Origin: Diadema setosum
Taxonomy: Eukaryota; Echinodermata; Echinoidea; Diadematoida; Diadematidae
Assembly: GCA_033980235.1 (NCBI GenBank)
Contig: CM067062.1
Coordinates: forward strand, 10,567,027 to 10,631,026
DNA: 64,000 nt
Direction of reading: 5' to 3'
The translations under genes and the position numbers were made by a program. Below the pieces are notes generated by a model, which ran no database searches, was not told the origin of the DNA, and was given only the letters and a program-made list of their open reading frames with translations. How positions within the stretch are numbered: position 1 is the first letter of the stretch; each line of letters starts with the position of its first letter. Positions 1 to 15,900 of the stretch are shown in pieces.

Positions 1-237
1 ATTTTTTCAGTAATATGTCTCAATTTGTACGCAATGTGAATGTATATGATTACATATATATTATGCTCACGGACAGAAGATAAATTCCAAGCACAGTTAT
101 CAAGATGTAAGAACAAACAACCACCACTAAATTACTTTTAACACAATAATATGAAAAGGCTTAGGGCCTATAGTGTTATCTGTCTTCAAATAAAATAAGG
201 GAGCAATATCTGCAAATTTCGAACTCTTTTATCTTAG

Positions 238-466
238 TCTTGTCAAACAGAAATACGTCACCGGGTCGACCAAAACAGCGGAGTTCTCGAGTTCCACACC
301 GTCATTAAGCGATGCAAGGACACAGGTGCATGTTCGAACTCTGGGGGTTACGTGGCCGCTATCAACTTATGCAATTCAAGAGCCCTTACTGCTCTACCTC
401 AACAGGAGCTAGTCTGCGTGTATTGCTGCCAAAGCGGCGACAGGTGCAATAACGACGACTCATATG
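238..466 (+). CDS. Receptor exon: Ly6/uPAR-type three-finger domain
   Basis: The exon is open for 76 codons in phase 0 and leaves in phase 1. It begins SCQTEIR, continues through KRCKDTGAC and NLC, and ends VCVYCCQSGDRCNND. The closing CC-x(3)-D-x-CN is the hallmark C-terminal signature of Ly6/uPAR domains, and the spaced Cys pairs before it fit the three-finger disulphide pattern. The domain's first strand and Cys may lie in an upstream exon. Such domains usually bind protein ligands at the cell surface. The link to the receptor rests on matching splice phase (1 to 1) and the lack of any other gene between. Confidence 0.78.
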
Positions 467-3400
467 GTGAGTAAAGATACGGCTGAATGTTCTCAGGGAG
501 ACACCTTCTCCTGCTGCCTTTATCCATGGTCATTGTACATTATTTTGATGATATTTTTAATCACCTGAGTAAACGTCTGGCGTCTGACGTAATGATAATT
601 ATCATATTGTCAATGCATGGAGTCCTTGAGATGTCCTCATCTTCTAGAGTAGTTCACAAAAATTGCAAGCTATGCTTTTCTTGTGAATTCCTTTTTCCAT
701 ATAGAGTAACAAGATGAAAAAGTATTACTTACTTGTTTATTTATCTAAAAGCAAAGTTGATATTATCATAATTGTACCCATGTTTTGTTGAAACTTTTTA
801 AACAAAAATATTATGCACTCATGTAAGCGTCGTGTGTATTGCTTTGTAGTACTTTATGTGGAAATAAAATCATTTGAATTGAATCGACAGTGATTGAATT
901 GAATTAAAAAACAACAAATAACTTAAAAAAAGGTTCGTAAACTCCTACTTACTGCATTCACTCACCTTTTCAAGCCTCATGTATAAAAAAAAAATGTTTC
1001 CGATGATAGTAAGAAATCTTAAAAAAAAAAAGAGTTGTCACGTATGCATTAACAACAGCAGCAAAAAACAACGACTACAATATTCGTCTTAGTACACAAC
1101 CAGGATTCCCAAGTTTAAAGGATACAGATGAATGAGATATTCCTTTATTCATTTATTTATTTCCTTTGTTTATTCCTTGGGTCTCAAAAGAAAAAAAAAA
1201 TCCAAACACTTATTATGATATATGATAATAAATTAGCCCATGTCTGTTGCTTTTGAGTCGATCATATTTTTTTTTTCTACGTACATGTATGTGTGTGTAT
1301 TCGGTATAACATGTGATTATAAAGATACATACATGGTTTAGTGTTATGGATTAGGCACCTAGCTGTTATCAAAAGTGTTTGGCCTACCTCACCTTAATGC
1401 ACCATATACGAAGCCTGACATTACATTCCCGTCACTATCACAGGCCGAGCATTCTGATACTTAATTTCATGTGCAGGAACAGCCACTGAACTTCGACTAA
1501 ACGTCATCATTCATCCTATCTATCAGTGGCTAGCAGATCTATCGATCAGCAATGTAATGCAATCTCATGAAAGGAGACATAAGGAGAAAGCTTTTATGAA
1601 ATGTAGAAGGCCCTCATATATTTAGGGTCAAACTCTTGGTGGTGATATACCGTTATAGACCAGTCTGCTGACGTAGGATCCTATATCTTAACACCCCTTT
1701 TTAACATAGTTTGCTCCTGACAACCAGCAAGCTTGTCTGAGCCTCTGAGGTATTGGGAATGGAGAAGAGGTTCACTCATTAGTGGTATAGAAAACAGAGT
1801 CTGTTTACAAATTGTACAACTACTGACGATCAGCATGTATCATTCTGATGAACTGAACTTCTCTCTGTTTACAATAATTATCTTACTGTACATTTCATTT
1901 CTTTGCATGCTAGTGCTTTGTCGTTGTAATGTTAATACTCTATGATTATCATATGGGCCTAGACTTATATACGCAGGATCGATTTGTATACAGTTGGTAT
2001 ACCGAAGGGCTATCCTGCTTTAAGAGGATTGATTAGATGAATACTTAATTATAATGCATACTTACTATGTAGTGTAGACCATCATAACCATGATAACTGC
2101 TGTTATTCAGTTTAGCATGAATTAAAAACACTTTATTGTTACTTCTACTGCTTGTTAATGCCCCAATATTACATTCCTTTCCCTCTCGTCAAGACCAATA
2201 CCTAGCTGGGCTGCGAACAGACGAAGCAACAACATCCTCACCCTCAACAGCGGAAATGCAAACCTCTCCACCCACAACCAGTGAGATCCAGTCATCAACG
2301 CAATACCGACCGGAGATTCCATCGACACGCCCCGTAACCGAAGCGCACACGTTGCCTACTACGTCACGAGAGGCCACGCCCATTTCTCGTCAGTATTCCA
2401 CGCCCACCGCATATGGACACACCACGCCCTCTCCTACCCCGGAATATGCCATGTCTACTTCACCGAGTGATGCAACGTCCGTTGCTCCTGCAGCTTCACA
2501 GTCACAGTTTTGTGATTTGGTCGTTACATCTCTTCAAGTAAGTCCATGCAAATTACTGTATTCACAAATCAAAAAAAAAAAAAAAAATGCATACACGCAC
2601 CTTAATTGCACTAATTCAGTTTTCACTGTGAATACTATGATAATTTTTGGAAGATATTTTGTAACGTTATATTTGTCTTGTGAAATACAGAAATCAAATC
2701 AAATCAAATCAATAGTACAAATTGACAGAAGAGAAAGGACATAACTATAAAAGACTTCTCCTTTGGAAAGACCCCTTACTTTCCAGTTTAGAACACACAA
2801 CATATCAAAGTATACTCTCTCTCTTACTCAAGCATGTTAACAAGACCTAAACGTTCAACAATGGCAAACAGTATAGTTACGCAACTTCGTCAAGACAAGT
2901 GATCTCTCGTGCAAAATGAAAGCATCTTTTACATGAACATTCAAAGTTTAATTGTGAGTTTATGACATTACCTCCGGACCCCATGCATATTGCAAAGTAT
3001 ATGCTGACAGCTTTTATTGAGTAACTTCTAACCAAAACCACTGAAGAAACAAAAATCTGTAGTATAGTCAAACTGACATGTTTAGTGCGCGTTCACTGTT
3101 TAGGCACATTGTATATCCCATGGTTTAGCACTGCAAGTCATATTCTATTAACTAATTTCTGCAAATATTGCAAGACCTGATCTGAAGCAATCAACTTCTG
3201 ATAAATTTGCAATTAAATTCGTTAGGTAGGTACTCATGTCTCTTTCAAAGGTGTATGAAGACGATCAAAATGTTGTTAATTACTTTTTGTTTAACAATTC
3301 AGAAATGTGTCCAAACAGCCACAGACAACTGGGTTGAACAGGTGAGTTGTCTGCTCGTTTGTTTTGTTGTTCTCCCGTACATTTGTGGCTCTCTCGTTCC

Positions 3401-3827
3401 GGCCATTTGGGTATCAAAAGAAGGACAAAATATATTAACCTCCTTGGTTCATACTAATAGAGTGACGTGACCACACAAACCAAAGAGTTTGTCTCAAACC
3501 GATCAACTGTCTGTAGTCTTTTCATCACCCCTGCCTTAGAGTTGTGAAAGTAAGGAAAGACGCATATATTTCCTTATTTCATATACCAATCTTGGCTTTT
3601 TGCGTGAATTAAGCAACAGCCATGAATTAAGCATTGTAAGACCAGCTCACACGACTCGTTTAATGAATGATAATTTATCAAGATTCGTGTCTTCATAAAA
3701 ATGTGACTCTAGATGCAACATTTTGGCTAATACTGTTTGTTAAAATGTGTGTTCTGTCTCATAAATTTTTGCCTCTTGTTTTGTCTACAATTAATATCAT
3801 TTTTATCAAGCAAGATCTACTATATAT

Positions 3828-3906
<79 letters not shown>

Positions 3907-3916
3907 TGTATATAGG

Positions 3917-3948
<32 letters not shown>

Positions 3949-6900
3949 GTATATAGGTATATATATTATATACATATATATATATCTTACGAGGCAATAT
4001 AAACGTTGTCTGGAGGACAGAAAGAACAATAATAAACACTAACAGTTATCAAGAGTGTCTGACTAAAGAGTTGCTGCGTAACAGGTGGTATCGACACTAT
4101 CAAATTATAGTGTAGATTGACTCGTCTACTGCGAAAGATGATGTAGAGTTGTGTGATCTATCCTAGCTCGGCCCTTTCTTTTTGAAAACCTAGCTCAATA
4201 AAGTTATTTTACGATGCAATTAAACGAATCAATTCTGTCCTTAGAGCCATTGCAATTCATCAGATGAAGGCTAAATAAGAAAGACATTACTGTTTCAAAG
4301 AAACCTATTCGAGTAGCAAAAAAAGAAGACAGTTAGTGAAAATAAAATAAGTTACCCACTCTGTCCTATCTTCGGAAATTAAATTGTGCTCCTCTCATCC
4401 ATCTTAGAATATCAATTGCTTTGGATTTTAATCATTTAAAGCCAACTCACAGGACACGTGCCGGATTGAATGACTGGTGATTTTCCGAACCAACGGATAA
4501 CTTTAATGAAATGAATAAATCATTTGTTTAATGAGGGCACGGCGGTTAAAACGAAGATTCAACTGTATTCTCTGCGCAGCATGGCGGGAAAGTGTGTCGC
4601 CGATTGCGGCAAGCGCCACCGTATGAACTTCAACAGATAAAAATGAATCTAGTGTAGGTGTGCTTGCACGATATTTCGAACACAACAATCATCGCCATTA
4701 CCACTGCTTACCTTCAACAAAAGTAGAACACTCCGGCGCATTAAATAGAAAGCGCCGGTTGCCATGGTCGGCGGACAATGTAACTATCACTCTAGCTGTT
4801 TGAACGAAATTAATTCGCAAGCCTGATGGTAAATTTGCTGAACCGGTACTTCAGGGTCCTGCTACCTATGAACATCTATTTGCGTTTCAAATATCATTTT
4901 GGCTGTAACTATATACACCATTAGCCTTCTCCCATTGGGCACATTATGTTTAGTAGGACTTGTGTGTAAACCCTATCTATCTGCCTTACCGTTTCTTTCG
5001 ATGGGCATCAATCTTGTGTATCGTTAGATTTGTGTGCAAACTGCCGTTTGAAAATGTAGGCTTTCTTACTGGATGTCTGCAGAACATTGATTCTACCACT
5101 TACATAGATCTTTGCGCGAAATTTACCTTGTCTGTGTTTCTCTTTGACGGTCCTCGCATCACTGCCTGTTTGATATTTGAGAAAATAATGGAGTCAGATA
5201 CGCTGAACTTAGAAGGTGGACAAAAACAAACAAACCAATGATTGACGGAAGAGGCTATTACTGAATGTAAAGAACACGCGGCCGGTGGGACACACGGCAG
5301 CTTTCTATGATGAATCAAAGAAGGTGCAATAAAGATATAAGAGTCTGACATGATAACCTCTTCCCTGTCTTTCTTTTTTAATTCTTCCTACAGTCTTTTG
5401 TTCGTTCGTTCGTTCGTTTTTCCCCTCTTATAGGAACTTTCCTCGGACGTGAACTCGTATGACCTGATCAGTAATCTGGATCACTTTGAGGAGACTCTCT
5501 TATCGCAGACTGAACTCCAGGAGCTGAACATCGAAAGATCAAACATAGGTTGTGTGAATCATTATTGAAGCATTTTCCTATATAATAGAATCAAAATGCA
5601 GTATGATTCTGTGTAATCAGGGAGGTGAACTCAAATTCTTGGTATTACTTTGTCTTTAGTTGTAACTGGTGAACGAAATTTATGGTGCAATATTGATAAT
5701 CCAGTCATACCTACTTGCCCATTGTTTCTTTTGTTTCTCTCATCTTTTTTATTACTTGTTCTTCTAGTCCTTTTTTTTAATCATCACCTTCTCCTCCTCT
5801 TATTTCTTTTCATTGTGTATATTGTGACCTCTTTTCCTTTCTTTTTTTTTAAATTCTATTCCCCTCTATCCGATATTAGGGAGCTTAAGATTTTCGCAAC
5901 GTTCAGAGGGAAAAAAACTGTTCTGAGCATGCGCAAAATATTTTATTTGTATCGATCTATTTATAGTTCGCGTCGTCTGAGTTTTCACTTCGCGTGACTT
6001 CACTATTCTTACGTCCTCTCAACTCACGACGCAAATGCACTGTCCATAATGGGAGCGCTATACGTTCTCGCGCCGCAAATCTAAAGCTTCCTGTTCCCTC
6101 ATGAAATTTAACATCTTCATTCCTACTCCTTGTCATTCGTGCTCGTTTTTTTTTTCTCCGCGAGTGGATCTACTGTCTTATCTTCCTGTTTAGTCTTCAT
6201 CCACTAGTTTTTCTGTCTTCTCGAAGGATTATCCCCTTATTTCTTTATCCTTGGGATGGTCGGTGATTTTCACCGCGATCACGCCTCTCGCCACCTCTAG
6301 ATCGTGACTTTGAATGCAGTCGGTCAAATACGGCCAAACTTATGGCGCCGATCTTCCATTATTCTCCTCGCAGAAATAGCGATAGCTCCTCTACTGGGCA
6401 GTGATGGAGGATTTGAGGGTTACCGAGGAAACTTCACCCATGAAGAGACTCTTGGTGCTGAGTCGGCCATTTTCATAGAGATTCCATCGGCAGCTTTTGC
6501 TGAAGGCAGGTGGTCCCAGAATGTTTTTGCAGAAGGTTCTTAGAGTGTTAATATTTATGTGAACAGCTGTACTCGACACTACTTTGTGTTTACTGGGATA
6601 TATAGACAGAATAAAATCATTTATACAGAGCATAACTAGTTTCATTAAATGGATGTATAGTTTTGGTTAACATGGAGATTTCGATTTCCATTTTATAATC
6701 AGAAAGCTCTTTGATATGAAATACGAAAGAACGGAAATACTAGGAGGAACTCCAAGTTTATTTGATAAAATTTGGTTTTAAAATGACTGAGATATCTAAA
6801 AACAAAGAGGTCTTGATGAAAGGCGAGACCCACCTTTTGTTAGTACGACATTGCTTTACCTTTCTTTAATTTGATATCTCACCAATTTCAAAAGCGATTG

Positions 6901-9900
6901 TTATTTAAATGCCTCTTAGAATCATTTATAGTCTTTAATATTAAATTTTCTTAAATGGTTTCTAATTATCTCGCAAAAAGTTAAGATCTGAATCCACATC
7001 TGAAGCAAACTATACTATCCCCTTAAAAACGGACGCGAGTCAAGAAAATGCGAGAGGTACTGTGTGGAAGAGTTGGACAGCCCTATGTCTTCTGTTAAAA
7101 TCTCATGGGGGGGGGGGCTTCATCAATTGATAAAGTATGGACCACTGTGGACAGACTAGTAGGAATGTTCTGAGGTTATATGACGAAGTGAGATGAAATT
7201 GCATGAAATGAATGACCAGGCAACGGAATCATTTCATCTGTTTTGCATGTCCCTGCGACTTAATCACTACTTTATGTCCTACATGTTTCCCTTCACTATT
7301 TACTAATATGGTAATCTTAGCCAAATCATACAGATTCATTGCTGATACCTCAAGGTATTTGACATTGATCACACGGGAGGCAGACACTCTCATTAATCAA
7401 ATTTGTTCCCTGCAGAAAATAACGGAGAGATTTGGGTCATTGTACGCGTACTTCATGGCGTGGGGAACCTGTCTGTCAACTTCCAAGGGTGAGTTGACAG
7501 ATATCTCGTGATTGTCTCAGCAAGTGGACATCATCCTCTCCGTAATCTGTACATTGTCTCCTGTTCAATTTACTTAAGACAATGACGTTCGCCAGTTTGC
7601 CCACAATTCAGTTATATACTGTTGCTGTTTTCAGACGAGTTCTGTAAGGCCAATCAGGTGGATGTTATACCCCCATTCCACAGAGATTTTCTGCCATCGG
7701 TCACTCATCGGAAGCGAAGTTTTTATCGTTGGTCCCGGCCAACCACCGAATCATATCGGATCGCAGTTTAATGAATCCGACTTGGTTGGTCGACTATCAG
7801 GTGAGAGTTAGACAATGTCGCGCCTGATCCTCATCGGATGATCTTGCCTCATCGGATCATCGCCCGACATTTCTGACACTGACCTAATAGTCGACAAACA
7901 CAGGTCGGATTCACCGTATTGCGATCCGATACGCTTCGGTTGGTGGCCCGAAGCGATACACCTTGCTTCCGATGATTGACCAATGAGAGAAATTCTCAGT
8001 GGAATGGGGGTACTAGCCTTTTGACTTTGGCAAGGTCTGGTGTTGATCGGCCGAGAACATTGTCCCACTTGAAAAATTGGTTTTTCCTTTGAGGCTCATT
8101 CAAGGAACACGCTGTTACCGACCCATTCCTTACAGTGTACATTCCTTTTCTTTTCTCTCGTTTTGCGAGATACTTGAGCTATTATTACTTGACCGATTAG
8201 ATTTGAGGTTAAAGCCTGAGGGAAATTAGCTACACGTTCGTTAATTACTCTGCTAACAGGTTTTAAACAGTGAAGAGGCTGCGTTCACGTAAGTGTATGT
8301 TATACTGCATTTGTATTCTATACATTTTCGTTTTCTTGCAAGAGCTAAAGTTTGAAAATCCTGGACACCGTGAGCCTTTTTCCAATAGGTATACAGAGGC
8401 TTGCGTATCTTGGAAATTGGAGAAATACATCACCGAAGAAGCTGAGATAACCCTAAATATGAACATCAACACTATTTATTATTAAAATGTGCTGACATGA
8501 TTTCAATTATTGAATTTGTTTCTAACTTCCATTATGATCTTTTTTTCCATTAGGGAGGAATCGACTGCGATTAACTCGTCAATTATCAGCATACAAACGA
8601 GTTCATCAGCAACATATCTTCTGCAAAACGTTACCATGGTGATACCCACCCCCGAGGTGAGTGATCACTCTCCTTCTACACTAAGAAACCAATATACTTG
8701 AAATGACATGCATGATGTGAAGTCAAGGTGTGTGCTACCAGGAGACTAAAGGGAGCGTAAGATCTGAGACGCAGAAGTTAACAGGGGTGGGAGGGGGAAC
8801 ACCACCATGTTTTGTGCATGCGCAAGACCGCTTACCAAAATGATACTAGTATTGCGTCGTAGAGTTTTCACTATATGACAGGCCATTTTGGCGTCCGCTC
8901 ATTTTCATGACGCAGAGAGCTACTAGTACTTGATACCATGATAACGAAAGACATATGGGGGCGCTAGCTGGCGTTGTGTAAACTGCGTCTTCGCGAATTT
9001 AACGTAAAGCTACTTTGTAACACAACGCAGAGAGACAGGAAAACGGTAGACGCAAACGCTGTCTTGACATCGGCGTCTCCCTCTACAGCTTCGCTAAGTA
9101 AAATGCGACCTAACTTTCTTGGGACTTTTTCTCCAGTGCAGACACTGCTTTCTCAAGGCATCTACTACTAGTATTATCATTGCCACAGATCTTTTTAGGG
9201 TAGGCCCTACCCATAATGCATCTGGATAGGGTGCATTTCAGATACAGTGATTTGTCAAAGGATGTGAATATACTGGCGGGATTCGAACCCAATTTCTCCT
9301 GACTGCATGCTCTGACCCTCATGTACTATACCACAGTGCTCTCAACTTCTCGGAATTGACCACTGCATCGGAGAGCATAGAGTTATAGTGCAATGCTTAA
9401 AATCTCAATCTTGACGGAAGAGTGGAGATAATTTTAATTGGCTCATTGATATCTCCTAAAATGGTTCCTGGGATCTGTCGAAGCATTTCCACTGCAAACT
9501 TACCATTTCTACTTATTTCGTTTAAGAATGAAAGGCAAAGAACGATTGTCTTGCGTAATTTCTTGTCTTAGTTAGCTTTTTTTTTTGGGGGGGGGGGTGG
9601 TTTTCTTTTGAAGTATTAATTCGATCGGCCGTCAATCTAAGAATTAGATTGCTGCAAATTGTATAAATATTGTCGATATTTTTCAAAAGATCGCATGCAT
9701 TTTTTCAAAGACAAGATGAAAAAAAAAACATCTTATGCTGGAATGAGACAGTTGAAAATAGATACATGAAATAATTGATTGTCGTATACTAAAAGTGTCG
9801 AGCTATGAATAGTTAAATATGCGATATCGTTAATGAATGATAGAATGGATTCAAATGGACTCAAAACGGTAACTTTTGTAAAGATTATAAGACCTTTAGG

Positions 9901-12900
9901 GCCCTCCTAGTCTACAGTCTTAAGCAGATGCTGTTTCGTCACGAAAATGTAATGTTTCCTCTTCCATCTCTGACACTTTTTCCCTTCAGATTGAGTCCGA
10001 CAACTACTGTGCATTCTGGAACACAAGCGCTGAGCGGTAATTTGTAAATGCCTCAGAAAAACCTTTTCAATTATCTTGGTTATATAGCAGGAACATATCT
10101 TTGATTACTTCAATTATAGAGTGAAGACTGGGTGCATGACATGAACCCCCCCCAAAAAAAAAAAAAAATATTCATATTCATATTTGTCAATATTCAGTCA
10201 TATTCATTTTGTAAATTCTATACTGGAACCCGAGCTCAATACATTCTTCAATTGAACAAATTATTTTTTACATTTTTCACTTTTACTGAAAACTTTGTCA
10301 TGTTATCAATCCAGAAATAGTTGTAAGCATTCACCTTTTACGGATATAGTTAGAGAGAATGGTTGATGAATAGGTATCAGAATGAAGGGAATTTTTGTAT
10401 ATTTGTAATATATATCTACACATTTATTGTCTGCTTGATCTTCACAAAGATAGCGATCTTGATTTTTGTTTTCAACCACAGCTATAACGAATGGTCAACT
10501 GAAGGCTGTTACACATCCTGTAGAGATTTTCTTTGCACCTGTGAGTGTGATCATCTCACAAATTTTGCCTTGTTGGTCCTACCCGCAGGATCAGAGGTGA
10601 GTCCGTGTTGAAACAGGCTTCCAAAAATCCTTACCTTACTGAAACACATGCCTTCATACCTTTGACCGGTAAGAATGCAATGAAATATGTATCATCTATT
10701 TAATAAATACGACTGCGTCTACACGCAGATGGCTTATTAGTTTCCGCCACAGGTTCAATGGTGTGGAAAACCCTCCCCATTTTTAAATTTTCTGAACATC
10801 AGTGAGATACTGCGAACCATATGGAGGCTTTGAGTGTTCATATCATACCTTCAATACGAGTCTTGAAATCTTGAGTTTCACTCAGGCTCCATAATTAATT
10901 TTTGCTCCCCGGTATATCATGCGACAGTGCATGGTTGCACTAAGTATAACGTGAGGCAACGGTATCTCATGGGACAGTTGTGTGTCGATTTGTCGACTGT
11001 GGGCTGTTTTGCTTCTCCTTCATTGTAAGTGATCTGCAAAGAACTGATTACATGATTCCTTTGATAACAACCTGAAGTGACAGTGGCGTGAGAAATATTC
11101 TCCCTTATCAATTATTACATAACATGTTGTCGAAATCATTGTTGTTCGAAAATGTTTTGGCGTGAAATTATCATCTTCTGTAAAGAAGAATGGGCGCGCA
11201 TGTAAATGAACCTGTGAGTAAATACTCCCCTTTATTCAAAGTTTGGTCTGATTCCATGATTCCATCCAATGCGGATGATTTTAGGTGAGTAAAACAGATG
11301 ATGAAGTCCTCAGTATCCTGACAATCATTGGCACGGCCCTGTCGTTGGTGGCGCTAGCTATAGCCCTGATACTTCTCATCAAATCGAAGTGAGTGCAGAG
11401 TCTTTGATAATGTACGAAGCGATTCAATAATGTACAGCAACGCCTGAAAAAATATATATCATTATATTATAATACTCTCACAGTGTTTGTTTTTTTTTTT
11501 CATTTACAGTGCTTAGCATCCTTGCCTCTGATTTTGTATTTTTTTCACCTGACGATCTGAATCCTGTCATTAGTAATTCTTATTCCGACATCATTTTAAC
11601 CATTTTATCAAAACCCGGATTTTCTTTCGGATTTTTTTTTTTTTTAATTTCATTAATTCTTTTTCCAGTTGTGGTAAGGGTTGCTCTCCAACCATAGCTT
11701 TTTAAACAAAACAAAACCAACAAATGTGCATTCAACAATGGGTCGTTAAAGGCATTATCATGACATATGCATAATGACTGGCAGTGACTTTGTAGGGAAT
11801 TTCAAAAAGGTCAAATTTCAAAAGGTCAAAGATCAAGTGAAAGTGCTGAATTTCACTTCCTACTCCATATCTCGGAAGTGGCCTACGGTATCGTTATGAA
11901 ACTTATTATAGTACAGTCTACAAATTTACGCATGTTCTGCCTAACAGTGATTCTCTTGTGGGAATTTTAGGGTCATAGGGTCAAATGTCAAGTGTCAAAG
12001 GTCAGGATAAAATGCTAACAGTTTACTATTCAATTACACTTTTTCTCCAATGGCAATTAATCTACGCATGAAATTATAAAAGGGTCAAAAGTCAAGTAAA
12101 ATTCCTCAAATCCCCAAATAAATGCTCTCTTATAATAACCATTCATCCAATTAAGTATAATTCAAGGAAAGTGAACATTCAACACATTTGTGGCAAACAT
12201 TTTGATATTTTGCCAGTTATGTGGACGTACTATAGACCTATTGGGAGAATCATGCATCCAGTCGCCATAGCGACATTTCAATTTTTTTATTGCTATTTTT
12301 GCTCGGTAGCGCACATGTAAAAGTTGCTTGCACAAACTCATTACACTTCTTTCCTTGCTACTGAACAGATCCCGGTCGCACAGAACGTTTCTGTTGTACA
12401 ACCAGTGCATCACATTGTTCCTCGCTCAGCTCATCTTCATAACAGCTGTTGAAAGAGCATCGATGAATCCTGTACGTATCACACCTGAAACCCCCCCCCC
12501 CCCAAAACCTCTTAATATAGAAATCTATGCAAAAGATACAAAACCTAAACAGAAGGAGAGAGAAAGATATTCATTTGAGGTCAGAGTTCAACCAACCTGG
12601 CTTCTCTAGGTGACGTATATGACGTATTTATGACGTATAACACATCTTAACAATTTTATTTGCACCTTATACAATACTCATAATCATGGTGAGAAATAGA
12701 ATACAGTTTTAAGGTTTATATGCACAATCCTACAACACTTTCATTGTCAAGACCGTAAAATATAACATTGCACAGCCGTGTGCCTCTGCGTTTGTCAAAT
12801 TCTGCGAATACCGGAGGTCTTTCATTTTCTCTTGGTCAATTTGTTTAGTAAGATTTTCGTCTTGCGTTGTGCACAGAATATTGCAATCTTTGCAATAGGT

Positions 12901-15900
12901 AAAGCTGTGTGTGACTTTTTTCTTAACCCAGAATGATATCAAGCTATTGCTTCAGTTGTTGGTATTATTTGCTGTTTAGAAGGCTGAGCACAAAGTGCAT
13001 CTGAATGACAGCACAATCAAATGGCGGAGGAAATGAACTAAAATTATTGTAAGGCAATTTCTATGATCTTGTCGAAGACTATGGTAAGTTTTGAATCAGT
13101 CATAAAAGTCCAAAAGTCTGCGCAGTAACTCAACAAACAGAGGAAACAGCAGAAATTCGAAATTACTAAATTACTGGTGGTTTAAATTTATGATGCCTTC
13201 ATGATGAACCAACAAAATGGCCATCACTTTTATTTTTTCATTTGCGAAAGAGATGTTTCTCGAGATGTGCCCTTGCTCCAGCTACGTTGTCAGATCCTTT
13301 CGATTTCTGGGCTGTCGGAAAAGAATAATAATTGTCATTATGCATTAACTTCATCGCATTTATGTTTTGGCGACAAGATTCTCTGCAGGGTGGTGGCTGG
13401 CTTGATGCACTTCCTACTACTGGCAGTGATGACGTGGATGTTGATGCAGGGGGTCAACCTCCTTTTGAAACTTCGTAGAGTGTCCACCAACCGTTTTCTG
13501 CCCCTCTACTATTCACTCATTGCGTGGGGTAACTAAGCCTTCGTATCTTATAATTGACGACATCTCCTATAAACATTATCGTGAAGAAGTCATTTTGGGA
13601 AATGTATCTTTGTTGTCAAGGGATAACTTTACAAGAAAATTCTTATCTGATGCAAACTGAAGAGGCTGCACTTTTGAGGTCAAAATTATACAATGTATGA
13701 TGTACCCCCTTTATCATTTTAACCAGTACCTTGTACTACTATCCACGAGCCTTACAATATGTACAAGTCATGATGCATTCCGAGTAGTACAGGGGGTGAT
13801 ACAGATGTGTGTATGAATGGGAAATGAAACGGTATGATTTTTATCTGCAAATTGACCCTGTACATTCACGCATATATATTCTATTGGCATACAGTCATGA
13901 CATTATTCTTTTCTTCATATGTTTTTAATTGTCTGTTTTCGCGTAATATAGGCTTGCCGCTTCTCATTGTTGGTATCTCGGCAGCCGCAGACCGTAACAT
14001 CTACGACAGTGAATCAACCAATATGTGAGTACATTTATATATTTCCCAGGCAGGGTGGTCCATTTTCCAAGTTTTGAAAGTTTGCTAGTCTCTGACATTT
14101 TGAGAAGTTTGTCAAAAGAACACGCCTGTGATGTGATCATCGGGCAATACATGCAGCCATTTTATACAATCTTTGGTTTTGTTGTTGTTTTCCCTTTTCC
14201 TTACTCTTAAAAAGGACCCGTAGATCATCCATCCTTCAAGACATAGGCCTAGCTTTTAGGGGATCAGAGACTTTTCATCATAAATACTAAGGTTAACATT
14301 TGCCCCTATACTAAAAATGGGTGACATTTCCTGGGACAATACCAGCAACTAGAGTGTTGGTGGAAGTTTCAGACTGCATGACACTCGAGGTAGCCAGTTT
14401 TCTAATTGATTCGTTACTTTACATTTTTATCAGGCAAGCTGTGAGATTATCACAAAATGGTTCTTTGTGCAATTACGGTGTACAATTGTGCTTTTTTTTG
14501 TGTGTGTGTGCAATTACATTACATTAATCGAATGAAGAGTCTGTAAACAGTAAAGGTCTGTTCAGTTCAGATCGGTTTAGTTTTATTTCTGCATTCCAAT
14601 CTCAAGCACAGTATGATAAGATATAACAAAGTGACGGCGTAATCATATGGATCACCTTAGTGTAGTACCATCGTAGGAAAAAAGTGTAAAAAAAGTAAAG
14701 ACGTGATAAGATGTAAGTTTGAAGGCGCACGAATAGCAGAGGAAATACTTCGAACAAAGTAAAAAAAACCCACAATTGATTATGCAGGGGACCGTCTTCG
14801 TTAACAGTGTAATTAACAGGAGTTGTGTTTCTATTTGTGCTCAGCCGAATTGTATCCATATCTACCCTAGACACATCACTGTTGTAATGTACACTTTAAT
14901 TTTCTAAACATGTACTGGTGGATGGTCTTTCATACGCTATTGGTGCCAATATGCACTCCTGAAAACATAATTAGCCCTCATACAATTCTATTTCACCACT
15001 ACTGCACTTGGGCTAACTGTGTACTTGTCGTTCATAATTATAATCTAGTATAGTGCATTCATCATCATGCACACTGTACTGTATATGTATGTATGTATGT
15101 ATATATAAATATATATATATATACACTGTGTATGTTTTATTGTGTGTGCGTGTGTGTGTGTTTTTTTGTGTGTGTATATATATGAACTTATTCCTTTTGC
15201 AAAAACACCGCTTAAAAAGTGTCTGAATGATTATCATCATAATTTGCCTTCAAGTGAGTTACAAAGTGGATGAAAATGTCTGACCAAAAAGACCAAGACA
15301 TAGTAACCAAACACTTTCCTGAGAAAATATCGCAAGAATTCCTGCAATTTGAATTGCCTTAGGTGCTGGTTGCGGGCATCACGTGGTGGATTATGGGCCT
15401 TCCTTGGACCAGTTCTCTTCGTTGTTACGGTAAGCTCGACCGTATAACATGTTTAAGGAATGCATCTCGTTTTGTTCCTTGGTTCACGATAGCATGATTG
15501 TCTTCTAGGTAGCCGTGCAGAAAAGTATCCCATTCAACATTCCCGAAATATTGCATCCCCAGAAACGCAACCCTAGAATGAAATTATGTAATAGAAGAAG
15601 CATTTTCCTTTGCATTAATTTAGGCTACTAGCGATTTTATACAATCATGTTTGCAAGTATATTGTCATTTAACTTGCCCGTGAAGATTGTTTAGGTTTGT
15701 GAATTATAGGGAAAATTACACATTTCTGTCAATCTTGCGCGCACCCTCCGAAGTACAAAGATCCTCACATGTTGTATTAGACTATAAGGAAATTAAACTC
15801 AGACTGAGCAAAAGCAGTAAACTATTCCTAACAGCATGGCTTTTTCATTTCAGCAATCAGTGGTGTGGCTCAACAATTATTTATAGGTTCTCATATACGT

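Noticed and set aside
2538..2744. Continuation of the mucin-like open frame
   Set aside because: A consensus donor at 2538 precedes a poly-A run, and the composition changes sharply; this is intron.
3737..4042. Open frames of Tyr/Ile repeats on both strands
   Set aside because: They are translations of the (TA)n microsatellite.
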